A DNA stretch of 26,345 bases from assembly GCA_027596035.1 (NCBI GenBank), contig JADGJA010000282.1, positions 1-26,345 on the forward strand, read 5' to 3'. The translations under genes were made by a program, and so were the position numbers. The notes under the pieces are model-generated. The model was not told the origin of the DNA. It worked only from the letters and a program-made list of their open reading frames with translations, and searched no databases. The stretch is from Thoreauomyces humboldtii. Taxonomy: Eukaryota > Chytridiomycota > Chytridiomycetes > Spizellomycetales > Powellomycetaceae. Shown here in pieces: positions 11,056 through 21,005 of the stretch (positions are counted from its first letter, which is position 1; each line of letters starts with the position of its first letter).

Positions 11056-11430
11056 ATGGTATACCAGGCCATCAGGAGGACTCCTGCTTACCTTTCCACG
11101 CAAGCGTTCGTGTGCTTTTTATCGCTTCAAATAGTTCTGACCTCCCTCATAGCACGTGTGTTTCTTAATTTCAGGACGACCTTGAACGTTAATGTTCAAC
11201 AAGTCCTGCTGGGCTTGACGACGTCCGCGACTATGCGCTCAACCTGTAAGCGCCCAGGTGATTTGGCCCTCTTGCGGAAGCCAGTCACAAGAATGACCGG
11301 ACATGTCGATGCCATGAGCAATGGCAACGCGTTACTGCGCACAGTGGCAACCTACCCGGGCGGTCAAACAAACTCAACCAGAGACGTAGATGATGATGCA
11401 AGTGAGCGAGCAATGGAGTCACGAGCATGA
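11056..11430 (+). CDS. Doubtful small hypothetical protein
   Basis: A 124-codon frame from an ATG in good context, 77 bp after a consensus TATA box. The N-terminal third contains one hydrophobic stretch (roughly 13-34: Ala, Phe, Val, Cys, Leu, Ile). The rest is polar with no motif. No homologue is recognised and no splice-linked exon was found. A TTTCTTAATTTCAG string inside it (about 11161-11174) looks like a 3' splice site, which argues that the frame may not be coding as written. Confidence 0.2.
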   Translation: MVYQAIRRTPAYLSTQAFVCFLSLQIVLTSLIARVFLNFRTTLNVNVQQVLLGLTTSATMRSTCKRPGDLALLRKPVTRMTGHVDAMSNGNALLRTVATYPGGQTNSTRDVDDDASERAMESRA

Positions 11431-11496
11431 TGATTCAAGCGACATTAGCGGTAGTTACCAAGTGATTGTGCTGCTCCATTCCGAAAGATGTCAATT

Positions 11497-11534
11497 GACC
11501 CTCGACGTGACATTCGACCCTCGACATGACGTTC
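11497..11534. repeat. Two tandem copies of a 19-bp unit
   Basis: Copies 11497-11515 and 11516-11534 share 17 of 19 bases (GACCCTCGACGTGACATTC versus GACCCTCGACATGACGTTC). Each contains a CGACRTGAC core reminiscent of bZIP/CRE-like sites. The repeat lies in the intergenic region 3' of DHODH. Confidence 0.6.
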
Positions 11535-11742
11535 GATCGCTACCTCACCGTGAATCGTTATTTGACTGCACTCTCTCCTGTTCCTTCTAAGACCATTTCT
11601 GGTCACACTCTGCAGGGTGCGCGGGTTATGGAATCCCGAGTCGCGCTGAAAAAGATCGCGTTTCCCATAGCGCGATAGGGCACCGCAAGCACATAACTGT
11701 CGTCCAGTAAACGTCCTTCGGAAGCTGGCACATAACCTCTGA

Positions 11743-13505
11743 TTACCGATGATCACTTCCGACAATGTCCATCCACGTCTTTCCCTCCTCCCGCAACCTT
11801 CTGGCCGTCTCAGTCTTGATCTCGGTGACGAGTCCCGGTCCGTCGTACGACATGGCACTATAGACTTGTACCAGACTCGCTCCTGCCCGACCGAAGGCGA
11901 GCATCTCGTCGGCTGACTGCACGCCCCCGCATCCGACAATGGGGACGCGACCGTTCGTCAGCTTGTAAAAGTCTCTGACAACCTTTAGGGAGAGAGTGTG
12001 GAGTGGCGGACCCGAAAGACCGCCCATTTCAGTCGTGAGCTTTGGACCTGGTTCGATGAACAAGAGTCTTGTCAGCATATTGGCAAACGAACATAGAGCT
12101 GTACTATTTGCTCCTTACCGGACTTTAGAGTCGCGGGCCGAGATATCGTGGTGTTGCTGATGATCATGCCGTCGATCCCAACACTTTCCACCACCGCGGC
12201 AATGTCCTTTAGCTCCTCGGCTCCCAAATCAGGCGCAATTTTCACGAGGAGAGGCGGGAGATGAGGGAGGGTTTGATCGCGGGCACGTTTGACCTGTTCA
12301 AGAAGCCGAAATCTGTCAGAACAAGATGCTTTACATTCCTGTAACACACTATCGTACGAACCTCCTGCAAGAGCTTCCGGATGGGTTCACGCCTTTGCAA
12401 AGCTCTCAGCCCCGGAGTGTTCGGGCTGCTGATATTGACGACCAGGTAATCGGCGAACGGGCCGAGCTGTGTGATCCCCTTGACATAGTCCGCGTTAGAC
12501 TCTGCTAGGGAAACCTTGTTTTTTCCGAGGTTGACCCCGAGGAGACGGCCCTCACGGAGAGCGTGAGGAACATCTTTGGGTAGTTGCACTGGGTAGACAG
12601 CGGGTGCCCCGGACTCTGGTGTGAGATATTGCCGGTTCCGGTGCAAGAACTTTCGAATGCGTGACTTTAGACGTTGTTCGACAACTTCGATGCCGTCAGA
12701 GTTGAAACCATAGCGGTTGATGACGGCTTTGTCTGCCGAGAGTCGGAACATTCGAGGTTGCGGGTTTCCTGGCTTTGTAAACCCGCATATTCTTAGTTTG
12801 ACTGTAGCAATCAGATACACCATTTCCGCAAACTGCTTGTTCCTCACCTGTGCGAGAGGCGTGACACTGCCGATCTCCACCATGCCAAAGCCAAATCCTA
12901 ACAACGCGTCCACGGCCTCCGCGTTCTTGTCAAAGCCAGCGGCCAAACCCAAAGGATTCGACAACGCGCGGCCCCACACCTGAGAAGAGCAGAGCGATGC
13001 TGAGTCTCCTATTTCAATGAATCTTCACGCGCCGAAAGAGGAGAAGGGTTACCTCCGTTTGCAAAACGGCATCGTCCTCGCCTCGCTCACTAGGCACCAG
13101 CCCATGCTTCGCAGCCCATATCGCAAACTTATGCGCCTGCTCGGGATCCAAGAGCGCTCGCAGGATCGGCATGGTTCCATATCGATGAGCGGCAGCTCGG
13201 GTGTCGCTCAGGTAGAGTGCTCCCAGGACCAAAGCGGATACACTCGCAACGAGAGCCAGACCGGTCCGTGTGCGCTGTCCCGCGGTCGGTGCCTCATAGG
13301 TCGAAGATGCAAGAGTTCGTGGGAACTAACAGGTCGGAGGTTGCACCATCATGAGTTCAAGTCCCACAAGTGGAGCGTAACGGAATGGCAAAGACGAAGG
13401 AGGTACCGGTCGAGAAAGCGGTGCCTGGCACGAGATCCTCACGCGAAGAAGCGGCGATTGTTGCCTCCCAGCGGCCGACACCTTTGCGCATACTCCTCGA
13501 AACAT
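11743..13505 (-). CDS. URA9: Dihydroorotate dehydrogenase (quinone), mitochondrial
   Basis: Fourth step of de novo pyrimidine synthesis: oxidises dihydroorotate to orotate, passing electrons to ubiquinone at the inner mitochondrial membrane. Exons 13443-13505, 13053-13325, 12848-12979, 12362-12772, 12119-12293 and 11743-12047 (minus strand) give 452 residues. The first exon encodes an Arg/Ser-rich, acid-free presequence ([21 protein letters not shown], residues 1-21). A membrane anchor follows at about 43-61. Class 2 hallmarks are AAGFDK (125-130), [17 protein letters not shown] (174-183), GVNLGKNK (235-242), the catalytic-serine loop NISSPNT (269-275), VKIAPDL (310-316), SNTTISRP and the FMN-phosphate loop GCGGV. 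The linker after RYGFNSDG holds an extra stretch (about 195-222) longer than in animals. The third intron (75 nt) is in frame without stops. The membrane-anchored class 2 form suggests dependence on respiration for pyrimidines. Confidence 0.95.
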
Positions 13506-14130
13506 GATCCGCTACTCCTTGAAGGGCCTAACGCTCTGTATTGTGTTGTAACTACCCGTTGTCAAAATGGAATTCTTGGGGAAATTGATTCGAGACTTCG
13601 GAGGAAATGTCCAGCGATTTTTTTCGGCAGCGCCCCAGCAGACATGGCGATGAGCTCTGAGCTGCCCAGGAGCTGCCCACTGAAACAAGCCCTCTCAGAG
13701 GTTTAGTGCCGCATTCCTCATAGAGCGCTACGAGCGTGGGAGTCTTTCTGAAGACCACTGGACACCGTGTGGGGATGGGATTTCCCGTGCGTTCTTGGTT
13801 GCGCAGGTATATGCTTGGTGCTGAGCGGTTTTCGTCAGCCAGCCATCTTCCGTGTGTCAAGAAATTTTCTTTCATACACCCCTTATGCACTTATACGGAT
13901 CTGCCAGTTCTAGGTGAGCAGCGAGTCCGCCTATGGATAGAAGACTTGAAATCTCTCGTAGTCTTTCTTGCGATCATCGTGGGGTTCGGTGATTGAGGAT
14001 GAACTCTGTTTGAAAGCTTCCGGAGGAATAATGGCTAGTGTACTGAACAGAACTATGCCACCTCAACAGGTACTCTCTACACGCCGCTAGAAAGAGAGCG
14101 AGAGCCACTGCAGAAAATCATTGCCACTTA
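13506..14130. other. Intergenic region upstream of DHODH
   Basis: It lies between the DHODH start and the F-box stop, both minus strand. It should hold the DHODH promoter and the F-box gene's 3' region. A plus-strand frame at 13736-13996 has no motif and no supporting splice or promoter context. I see nothing else definable. Confidence 0.45.
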
Positions 14131-15906
14131 TCACAGCAGATCGATCGAATACTCTCTATCCTCCCGGTCTTCGTCACCCAGGGCACCGACGACGAGAGGT
14201 GGGTGCCGAATCCATGTCTGCGGGTAAAAAATCTTTTCTCCACCGGATCGGATCGGGAGACGACGCATGACCTCCGAGTGGGTTTTCCCCTGGACGTGCT
14301 GAGGGAGGAGAAGGGTTCGAAGATTCGGACAAGCCTTGAGGATGGTCATCACCACCGATCCATTGATGGTCCCGCTTGCACCGGTGAGGTTGAGATGCAG
14401 CAGGGAAGGAAGACCGAGTCCGTTGGCTCCAACGGTGAGAGAGGTGATGCCTTGGTGGGTGATGCGCCAGCACATGGCGATGTCGAGGATCTCGAGGTTT
14501 GGACAGACCCCACCGAGGACTTGGAGACTCATGTCCGAGACGGAGGTGCAGCCGTTGACGACGAGACGCTTGAGATTGGATCCTCGACCCCGACCTAGAG
14601 CCATGATGCCGGAATCGGTGATGGATGTTCTCGTCACCGCGAGAGCCGTGAGATCTTCGGCTCCTTCCGCGAGGACTTTGGCGGCCACGTCTGTGATATT
14701 CGGACAGTGGCTGAGGATGACGGTGGTGAGACGCGGGAAATTGGCAACCAGACGGGTGACGACCTCGTCATCCACGAGAGTGCTGCCAAGATCGACGACC
14801 TCGATGGGAGATCCTCGAGTTGACTCGAACAGGGTAAGAAAGTATTTTGGCTTGATGCGGGACCTAGCCAGACAAAGCGTGCGCAAACCTGTCAACTGCT
14901 TGAAAGCATCGGAAAGGTTGTAAAATTGACGGTTGGAGATCGCGTCCTCGAAGACGCTGCAGCCTGTAAGGTTGAGTCGGACGAGTCTCGAGCCGGCCTG
15001 GCGGAGAAAAGTAGACAAGGCGGCAGGTTCCAGGCTGTTGACTTCGAGTAGGTCGATGGCCGTCAACGACGGGCAGTGGCGGCCCAGGCTCTCAAGAGCG
15101 CGTCCGGGGAGCGGAGTGTGCGCCGCCTCGAAACTGAAAAGATATGGAAGAGATTCTGGCAGGCTCTCCAGGATGGCGATCATGTACTTGCGATCGCCGG
15201 GGTCCTGGGTACGGTTGCCGAGAGCCCACGTGATCTTACGAACGCGAGCGGGATCCATTCGCTCGTTTGTATTCGTCTTGTTGCCGCTCTGGCTCCTTTG
15301 GTCTGTGACTCCAGCGTAGAACTTGAAGAATCGTGTAAGATCAAGATTGTAAACGAATTTCGGATGGGTCCAAATAAGTCGCTGGGCAGTTCTGCACCAG
15401 TTCTTGCAGACACGTGCAACATTTGCGAGCTGAAAAGATGGCCCGATACGTTCGAAGATGAGCTCCAAAACCTCGACTCCTAACTCGCCAGCTATGTTGA
15501 CTCCTCTCTGAGTGGCGGACGGCGTATGCTCGTTCGCAGAGACGCTCCGAGTAACTTCTCGATTACCACATTCGATTTCCATGAAATCAATTGAGACCCG
15601 CTCTGGTGCCTCTGCAATACCGTGCATTGGTTGAAGGCTCGTCTCGGGCGGCTTGGGCTGCTGATCGTATCCGGCAGCGCCATTTGCGTACAAAATGAGT
15701 CTGGTAGCTTTCAATGCCTAGGCAAAGTTTGCAAAAGCGAACATTAAAGAAGAGCATACATCAACATGTGAACAGAACTTAAAGCAGAGTACCTTCTGTC
15801 TTTTGTGAGTGTTTTCAGGGTCTTCCAAAGCCTCTTGGCACAGCTTCATGGTGAAAAGACCCATGCGAAGTGGTATGCCCTCTCGTCCCGCGTCGGACAT
15901 GGCCAT
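14131..15906 (-). CDS. F-box / leucine-rich-repeat protein
   Basis: Exons 15793-15906 and 14131-15717 give 566 residues from the ATG at 15906. Proteins of this kind are SCF ubiquitin-ligase substrate receptors (F-box binds Skp1, LRR binds the target). The F-box lies at about 115-160 (LGVEVLELIFERIGPSFQLA, then VCKNWCRTAQRLIW). From about 200 to 510 runs a series of AMN1/FBXL-type LRRs with L..L.L..C..I.D and CPNL.IL.IAMC.RIT patterns. The long frame would begin only at a TTG, so an upstream exon is needed. GTACTC...TTTGCCTAG gives a clean 75-nt intron. A good 3' splice site (CTTAACCGCTCCTCGCAG) sits upstream of 15906. It allows a further 5' exon from an ATG at 16100 with donor at AAAG/GTGTTA, so the true start may be 16100. 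The specific target is unknown. Confidence 0.82.
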
Positions 15907-16380
15907 CGCGATGAGATTGATGTAGGATGCTTTGCTCCTTCGACCAATGATGAGATAGGGAGCTGCGAGGAGCGGTTAAGGTTGTGTTGTTCTTTGTTCT
16001 TTGGCAATGGCGGCAAGAGATCGTTTGTCTCTCGGTTAACACCTTTCTGACGCCGCTCGTTCCTCGCTGTCGGTTCGGTAGCTCGAACACCGTTACACAT
16101 CTGGGGCTTTCTCGGCGGGTTATCGGCTAACAAAGATGATTGATGACGTTGTATCATGGACAGGAGCCTCATCAGAAAAACGTATGGCAACGACATCCAA
16201 GTTGCCGATGAGTTCTCTCTCCATACCGAGTACCCTCGAAATCGTATCAGATGGCCATCGTGGGAAAGGATTGTCAGCTCGAAAAGCACAAGACTAAGTA
16301 TGGATAAATCATCCCATTGGTTTGAAAACACATCAGACACACGGAGATCAACACGTCCCAGCATCTCATACTCCTCGTCT
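15907..16380. other. Intergenic region or 5' exon region of the F-box gene
   Basis: This separates the F-box gene from the kinase stop, both minus strand. A minus-strand frame stays open across it and into the kinase 3' end, and could supply an upstream F-box exon (ATG at 16100). Otherwise it is the promoter and 5' leader. No TATA box stands out. Confidence 0.4.
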
Positions 16381-18601
16381 TCAGAGCATGGTGCTCCCAG
16401 TATATAACTCGGCAGCCTCTGGTCCCTCATACCCACCATGACGAAACGTGAATCCCACAAACTGATCCCTGACCTCCTTTCCCAAAGGTCCATCCCCACT
16501 CTTTCCCTCCACATCCCTCATCCTCTCCTGGACCTCCTTGTACATCTTCATGTCAGCCTCGTCCGTGAAATCGTCAAAGTAAGCCGTGTCCGTAGGTTCC
16601 TTGAGAGCGGGGACGAAGGGCGGACGGACGAGAGGGGTGGCACTTCGAAGACGGGTGAAGGGGTGGTCCACGAAGAAGGGATGGACTTGGATGGCCTGAA
16701 GGGTCTGGAGACGGCTGGCGGAGTTGATGAGGAACGAGGTGATGAGATCCCAGGCCGTATCAGAGAGATTGAACTCGACGTCGGCTCCCGTGTATTCGGG
16801 TCGTTCGAGAACGACGGCCCAATTGTAGACGTTGACCCATACTTCGTCTGTCGTGGCTGCTGTGAAGGGTGGGAAGCCTGAGAAAAACAGATGAGGTTTA
16901 GGTTTCATGCTGGTCATGCGGGGTCGGTGGAGTTCTCGAGTTGTTTACCGGCAAGACATTCAAACAGGATGCACCCGATGCTCCAGTAATCTGCTGCCAA
17001 GCCGTAGCCTTCCTGCTTGCCGTTCAACACTTCAGGCGCCATGTAATCTGGGGATCCCACGAGCGAATAAGCCTAGAGACATCGCCGGGATCAGTGACTT
17101 CCATTGCTTTCGAAGAGAGGATCGTGACTACGACTCTCACCAGCATGTCCTCGCGACGAATGGATCTGTGAATATTTCGACGTTCAGCGGTAGACCTTGG
17201 GGTTGGTTGAACCTTCGATGCCACCGACAACTAAGGAAAAGACCAGAATACCAGATCAGCCAAGCTATACCACCTGACATTCCCCCAAGACTCCTTACCC
17301 TCTTCTCCATCCTCTCGACCATGGCAGTGCTCAACCGTCCCCGACTCAATCCAAAATCCGTAAGTTTCAGATGTCCGGTCGCGTCTACCAAAAAGTTCTC
17401 CGGCTTGAGATCCCTGTGAATGTAACCTAGCTGATGAAGCTCGGCGACCGCGACGACCATCTCGGCGACGTAGAACCGGGCGTGAGCTTCTCGCAGGACG
17501 CCGGAGTTGTTCAGCAGGGTCCGCATGTCGCCTCCGGGAACGTACTCCATGGCGAGGTACACGTGATCGGTGTCTTGGAAAGCGTAAAGGAGCTTGACCA
17601 GCCATGGCGTGGATGTTCGCGTCAGGATGTCTCGTTCAGTTAGGATATGATCGATCTGAAGAAATGAGATTTGAGGATGGAGATTTCGTGTTGCAACTGA
17701 TACTAGATCATGGTTTCACCTCTCCGAGCTTGTGAAGCTGTTTCTTGCTCATCTTCTTCAGCGCGCAAAGTTCCTTCGTGTCGTTCTTTCGTGCGAGAAA
17801 CACCTAGAGTAGAAGCAGCAATCAGACATCAGGAACACTTTCTTATTGTCCGAGACAACCGGGCCACTAACCTGTCCGTAGCCGCCCTGTCCGACTTGCG
17901 TCAAGATGTTGAAGCTGGCGAGTCGGGTGCGTGTGCGTCGCTTGCGAAGGACCACTCTCTCCTTTCCGCAATACCGCTTCCAAGCGCGTTGCTGTTCCTC
18001 TTCACCCGCCTGTGGGCGCAAATCCAGGACGAGAGATGTTCAGTGCCTTGTCGATCTTTGACAGGATCATGAACTTGGGCAGCGAAAACGACTTACGTTC
18101 TGATGTTCGTTTCGAAAACTCTGCAACCTCTGCTTGCGATGGTCGAGGTACGTCAATAGATCATAGTAAAAGTCATGAAAGTCTGCGATCGTTTTGCAGT
18201 CGTTGATCAGCGAAAATGTTGTGCCTGTCCAGAGTCAACGCACGACGATGGATGCAACACTCACAAACATTCGACAACTCCAACTTTCGTCTCGTTGCAG
18301 CACTAGGAGGTCCCTCGTCCTTCAGATGCGTTCGTCCCGCCTCCCTCTCCGCGGCGGGACTAGCGTGCCTCGGTGGCCTGCCGGCGGGTCTAGGAGGGAT
18401 GGGAGGCGGAACGAGCTCCTTGCCTCGCTTCTTGTCGACAGATAGCGCGAGGGAAGCGAGGTTCTCGGTGATCCGGTCAACGGTCGCCGAGGAGGCAGGT
18501 TGGGTCGGAACGGGGATTCTTGTATGTGGCGATGCGAGAGGGTTGCAGCGAGGAGATGGCGGGGTGACGGTGCCCGGACGAGGGAGGTTGGAGGACATCA
18601 T
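16381..18601 (-). CDS. DBF2: NDR/LATS-family Ser/Thr kinase of the Dbf2/Sid2 type
   Basis: AGC-class kinase of the mitotic-exit/septation-initiation network, acting with a Mob1 coactivator at spindle poles and the division site. Exons 18265-18601, 18097-18182, 17872-18009, 17720-17803, 17299-17655, 17141-17230, 16949-17072 and 16381-16877 (minus strand) give 570 residues; budding-yeast Dbf2 is 572. The N terminus (1-112) is Pro/Ser-rich. A Mob-binding-type basic helical region follows (about 113-173). Next are the glycine loop GQGGYGQV (181-188), ALK Lys203, HRDLKPEN (295-302), DFG (315-317), an extended activation segment with Ser367 before GSPDYMAPE (370-378), and the C-terminal hydrophobic motif FVGFTF with Thr549. 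YFDDFTDE matches Dbf2 YFDDFTNE. All catalytic residues are present. Activation is inferred to need phosphorylation of Ser367 and Thr549, as in the family. GSPDYMAPE and the extended insert distinguish it from Cbk1/Orb6. Confidence 0.94.
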
Positions 18602-19075
18602 GGTTGGAGCGGTGCAAAGGGCAATGACAGCGACGACGATGATGACAAGCGGATGACAAGCGACGCTGACCAGCAGGGGGAACAAACGGTCTGAGGGCAA
18701 GACTGCCTGTTGCCTGACGAAGGTGCGAGGAGAGAGCGGAGCGGGAAGAGGACGAAGGAGCGGACTTTGAAAACAAAAGAGCACACACTTTTTTCGAGAG
18801 GTCCCAGCGGCCCACTCCAACCCGTCAACAGAAGGTCGCTCACGTAAAGAGAAGACTTGAGCTTGTGCGCGAAGTCGCAAAGGGACATGTGGACAATGTA
18901 CAGGTAAAGAGGGCAAGTTACATTTTTCTGGAAACGGTTTACAAAACAAAACCCGCTAGCAAGGAGGACTAGGGTGCAAGAGGGGAGGAGAGCATGTGAC
19001 GAAGCCTTCGCAGCAGGACTTTTCGATGGGGTATGTGGGTCGAGGAAGCAGGGACTTGACGCTGAAGACGGGCGC
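18602..19075. promoter_or_regulatory. Promoter/5' leader of the Dbf2-type kinase
   Basis: This 474-bp interval lies between two minus-strand genes, downstream of the metallothionein stop. It contains short C/T-rich and A-rich stretches. A long minus-strand frame runs through it but begins in the metallothionein gene in another frame and has no family resemblance. Confidence 0.4.
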
Positions 19076-19463
19076 TTAGCACTTGCACCCGCCAGCAGGG
19101 CACTCGCATGCGGAACCGCACGAGCATGAGTGGGTGCGACCTTGGTCGACGGCAGCCTTCTCCTTCTCTCCGCACGCGCATCTGGACAAGGGGACGAATA
19201 AAGAGAGGGCACGGAATGAGAGATCTGATTGGAACAACCGAAGGACGCATCGGAACCGAGAAGGTTTACTTTTCGTGACTGGCAGCGCAGACGCAGTTCT
19301 TTCCGCAGTCGCACCCGGCAGCGGCCTTCTTCTCCTGTCCCTTGGCCTGGACTTCGGCCGAGTTGCACGTGCACTTCTCGCCCTTGGATCCGGCGCATGA
19401 GCACCCGACGCCGCACGAGCAGATGCCGAGCTTCGAGTCCTGAGGGGCAGTTGAGGAAGACAT
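19076..19463 (-). CDS. Metallothionein with three six-cysteine modules
   Basis: Small cytosolic thiolate metal-binding protein (Cu/Zn/Cd buffering by family inference). Exons 19270-19463 and 19076-19181 give 99 residues with 18 cysteines and no aromatic residue. The cysteines fall into three modules of form CxC-x3-CxC-xn-CxC. Module 1: Cys 15, 17, 21, 23, 31, 33. Module 2: Cys 51, 53, 57, 59, 66, 68. Module 3: Cys 84, 86, 90, 92, 97, 99. The spacer n shrinks from 7 to 6 to 4. Two Lys/Glu/Ala-rich linkers of 15-17 residues separate the modules, and the chain ends on the last Cys. The 88-nt intron splits the Lys codon just before the last CxC of module 2. The open frame extends upstream of 19463, but the chosen ATG starts a typical MSSS N terminus and lies about 155 bp from a TATA box. 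Confidence 0.88.
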
Positions 19464-19881
19464 GTTGTTGTTGTGGGTTGGTGTTCGAGGGTGGAGAGGT
19501 TGATGTGCTTGTTGCGAGTGACTGATAGTATACGTCAAGAAGGTTGAGAGAGAATGATTGGGGGGAGGTTGTGACTGCAAAAAAACCAAAGGAGGGGGTG
19601 GGGTAAGTGCAACCTCCCTTTATAGGCGCGCGTTTACAGTACTACAGTGCAGAAGAGAGACTTGTGCCCCATATACCACCAATGCGCTGAGGCTTGGTCA
19701 CCCATGCGGGCGGGCGAGCACATTTGCTTGGCTCGCACAATTCCCTCTCTGCTGCACAAACCCCTCAAAAGCCCATCTCGACGAAGGGCATCCATCCCAT
19801 GGCACCTCCGTCTTCAATACTGTATTACTCAAGAACCCGCGCCATAGCCCACAGCAGGGGTAGAGCTTGGTCACAGCGTGA
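19464..19881. promoter_or_regulatory. Divergent region: metallothionein promoter and Myb-gene upstream
   Basis: The minus-strand metallothionein and the plus-strand Myb-repeat gene diverge from here. The metallothionein 5' leader is poor in structure and holds a CAA/CAAC-rich stretch next to the ATG. The TATA box is listed separately. A GA dinucleotide run (about 19935-19948) lies just inside the Myb frame. I could not identify a convincing copper- or metal-response element. Confidence 0.4.
19619..19624 (-). promoter_or_regulatory. TATA box of the metallothionein gene
   Basis: TATAAA on the minus strand in GCCTATAAAGGGAGG, about 155 bp upstream of the metallothionein ATG. Strong TATA promoters are typical of inducible stress genes. 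Metal induction itself is inferred, not shown. Confidence 0.6.
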
Positions 19882-21005
19882 ATGCGGTGCGCTCAGAAAA
19901 CCCGATTTGCAACCAGTTTCCCATCTTGCTCACAGAGAGAGAGAGAGAACAGATCGTTCACCTTCGGGCATCTTCTCACGGTTCTTATTCGTCAACAGTT
20001 GAAGCGTGCACCACTCCTCACGCGTGCTTTGCAACGTTGGGCATGTTTTGGTGTTGAACAGCGTTTCTCTCATGCGTTGCTCCGCCCAAGTCACCCACGG
20101 CCCTTAACAGTTCCATTCTCAATCCCACGTTGCTCACTTCAAACGACTCCTTCCTCTGTCGAGTCAGATACTCTGCTCAAAGCCTCACGGCCGTGGACCC
20201 TTGCCGAAACGTCAGAGCTGTTCCGTCTCCGCGATGCCGAAAGACTCAGCTGGGCAAGTGTTGCGCTCCGTATGGGCCCCACAGAGTCCGACTGAGCGTC
20301 CAGCAGAAACATCGGAATTTCCGCCAAATACGGCTACAAAAGAGCGCGCATGGCTGGACGGAAGAGCATGAGCACATGATCACCAGAGCAATCACATCTG
20401 CTGCGCCTCAGGGAGTTGCAGTCGATTGGCAAGCTATCGCTCGCTCGCTCGGAAAACCGGTAACAACTTGTCGTAAGCATGTGCCTCGAATGCTTGCTAC
20501 AGCGCGCGGGCGCTGGAGCGATTCTGAGGACGCCGTTCTGCGCGAGCATCTAGTCGACTCCCTCCCACGCATTGGGCGAGGAGCACTCAACACGGTGGCC
20601 GAGGTCCTGAAGAGGTCGCCCGAGGGAGCTCGCGGAAGATGGTTGCAAACGGTGAACCCAAGTTTGAAGAAAGGGCCTTACACCTTCGAGGAGGAAGAAA
20701 CGATACGCCGTTACTTCGAGCAGACCGCTGTGAAGCTTGGACGCCCACGCTGGTCAGAAGTTGGCCGTCTAGTCGGCCGCAGTTTGAACGATATCTGCAA
20801 TCACTGGAGTAGGAACCTTGATCCGAAGCTGCGCAAAGGGCCGTGTTCCGCGGAAAAAGACGAGTCAGAAAGCCAGAACTGGGCAACCCTAGCTAGAAGA
20901 TTGTCCCGCTCACCTACGCGGCTCGACTGGCGTCGCAAGGTGTTACTGAGACGCCAGGCTGCGCAGAGGTCAGATAGTGCTGGTCCGAATCAAACGGCTG
21001 TGTAG
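19882..21005 (+). pseudogene. Frame-broken multi-Myb/SANT-repeat protein gene
   Basis: Two overlapping frames together encode about five Myb/SANT-like repeats. From ATG 19882 the first frame reads an Arg-rich, possibly mitochondrial-targeting N terminus and then RPWTLAETSELFRLRDAERL...ALRMGPTESD before a TGA at 20293-20295. The expected continuation (QQKHRNF) follows immediately in the next frame. Restoring one missing base near 20292-20300 would rejoin the repeat. The second frame continues with GWTEEHEHMITRAI, RWSDSEDAVLREHL, PYTFEEEETIRRYF and a shortened last repeat (PCSAEKDESESQNWATLARRL). That last repeat lacks roughly ten residues and has Cys where Trp is usual. No GT-AG intron spans the break without deleting conserved residues. 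It is either a decaying gene or a one-base sequence error. Myb repeats imply DNA binding. The target is unknown. Confidence 0.6.

Larger units (their letters stand above)
10335..11742. other. 1.4-kb intergenic region, no secure gene
   Basis: It separates the PTC5 start from the DHODH stop, both minus strand, so it contains the PTC5 promoter and the DHODH 3' region. Open frames on both strands are short and resemble nothing I know. A consensus TATA box on the plus strand and a weak downstream reading frame are listed separately, as is a small direct repeat near 11500. Confidence 0.5.

Noticed and set aside
13280..13375. tRNA-like string with a B-box match (GAGTTCAAGTCCCAC) on the plus strand
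   Set aside because: The T-arm pairs at only three of five positions, there is no acceptor-stem complementarity, the A-box is poor, and it overlaps the first intron and second exon of a well-supported DHODH gene.
15846..16514. 222-residue minus-strand frame overlapping the kinase C terminus
   Set aside because: Its first part is the kinase in a wrong frame and its last part is the F-box 5' region in a wrong frame. Only the middle might be a leader exon.
18598..19416. 272-residue minus-strand open frame between the kinase and metallothionein
   Set aside because: It begins in another frame of the metallothionein gene, has skewed composition (Ser/Pro/Leu/Arg), no motif, and is ordinary shadow coding.
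20230..20310. A short intron bridging the Myb frame break
   Set aside because: The available GT-AG pairs are either about 20 nt long or remove conserved Myb residues and join in the wrong phase.
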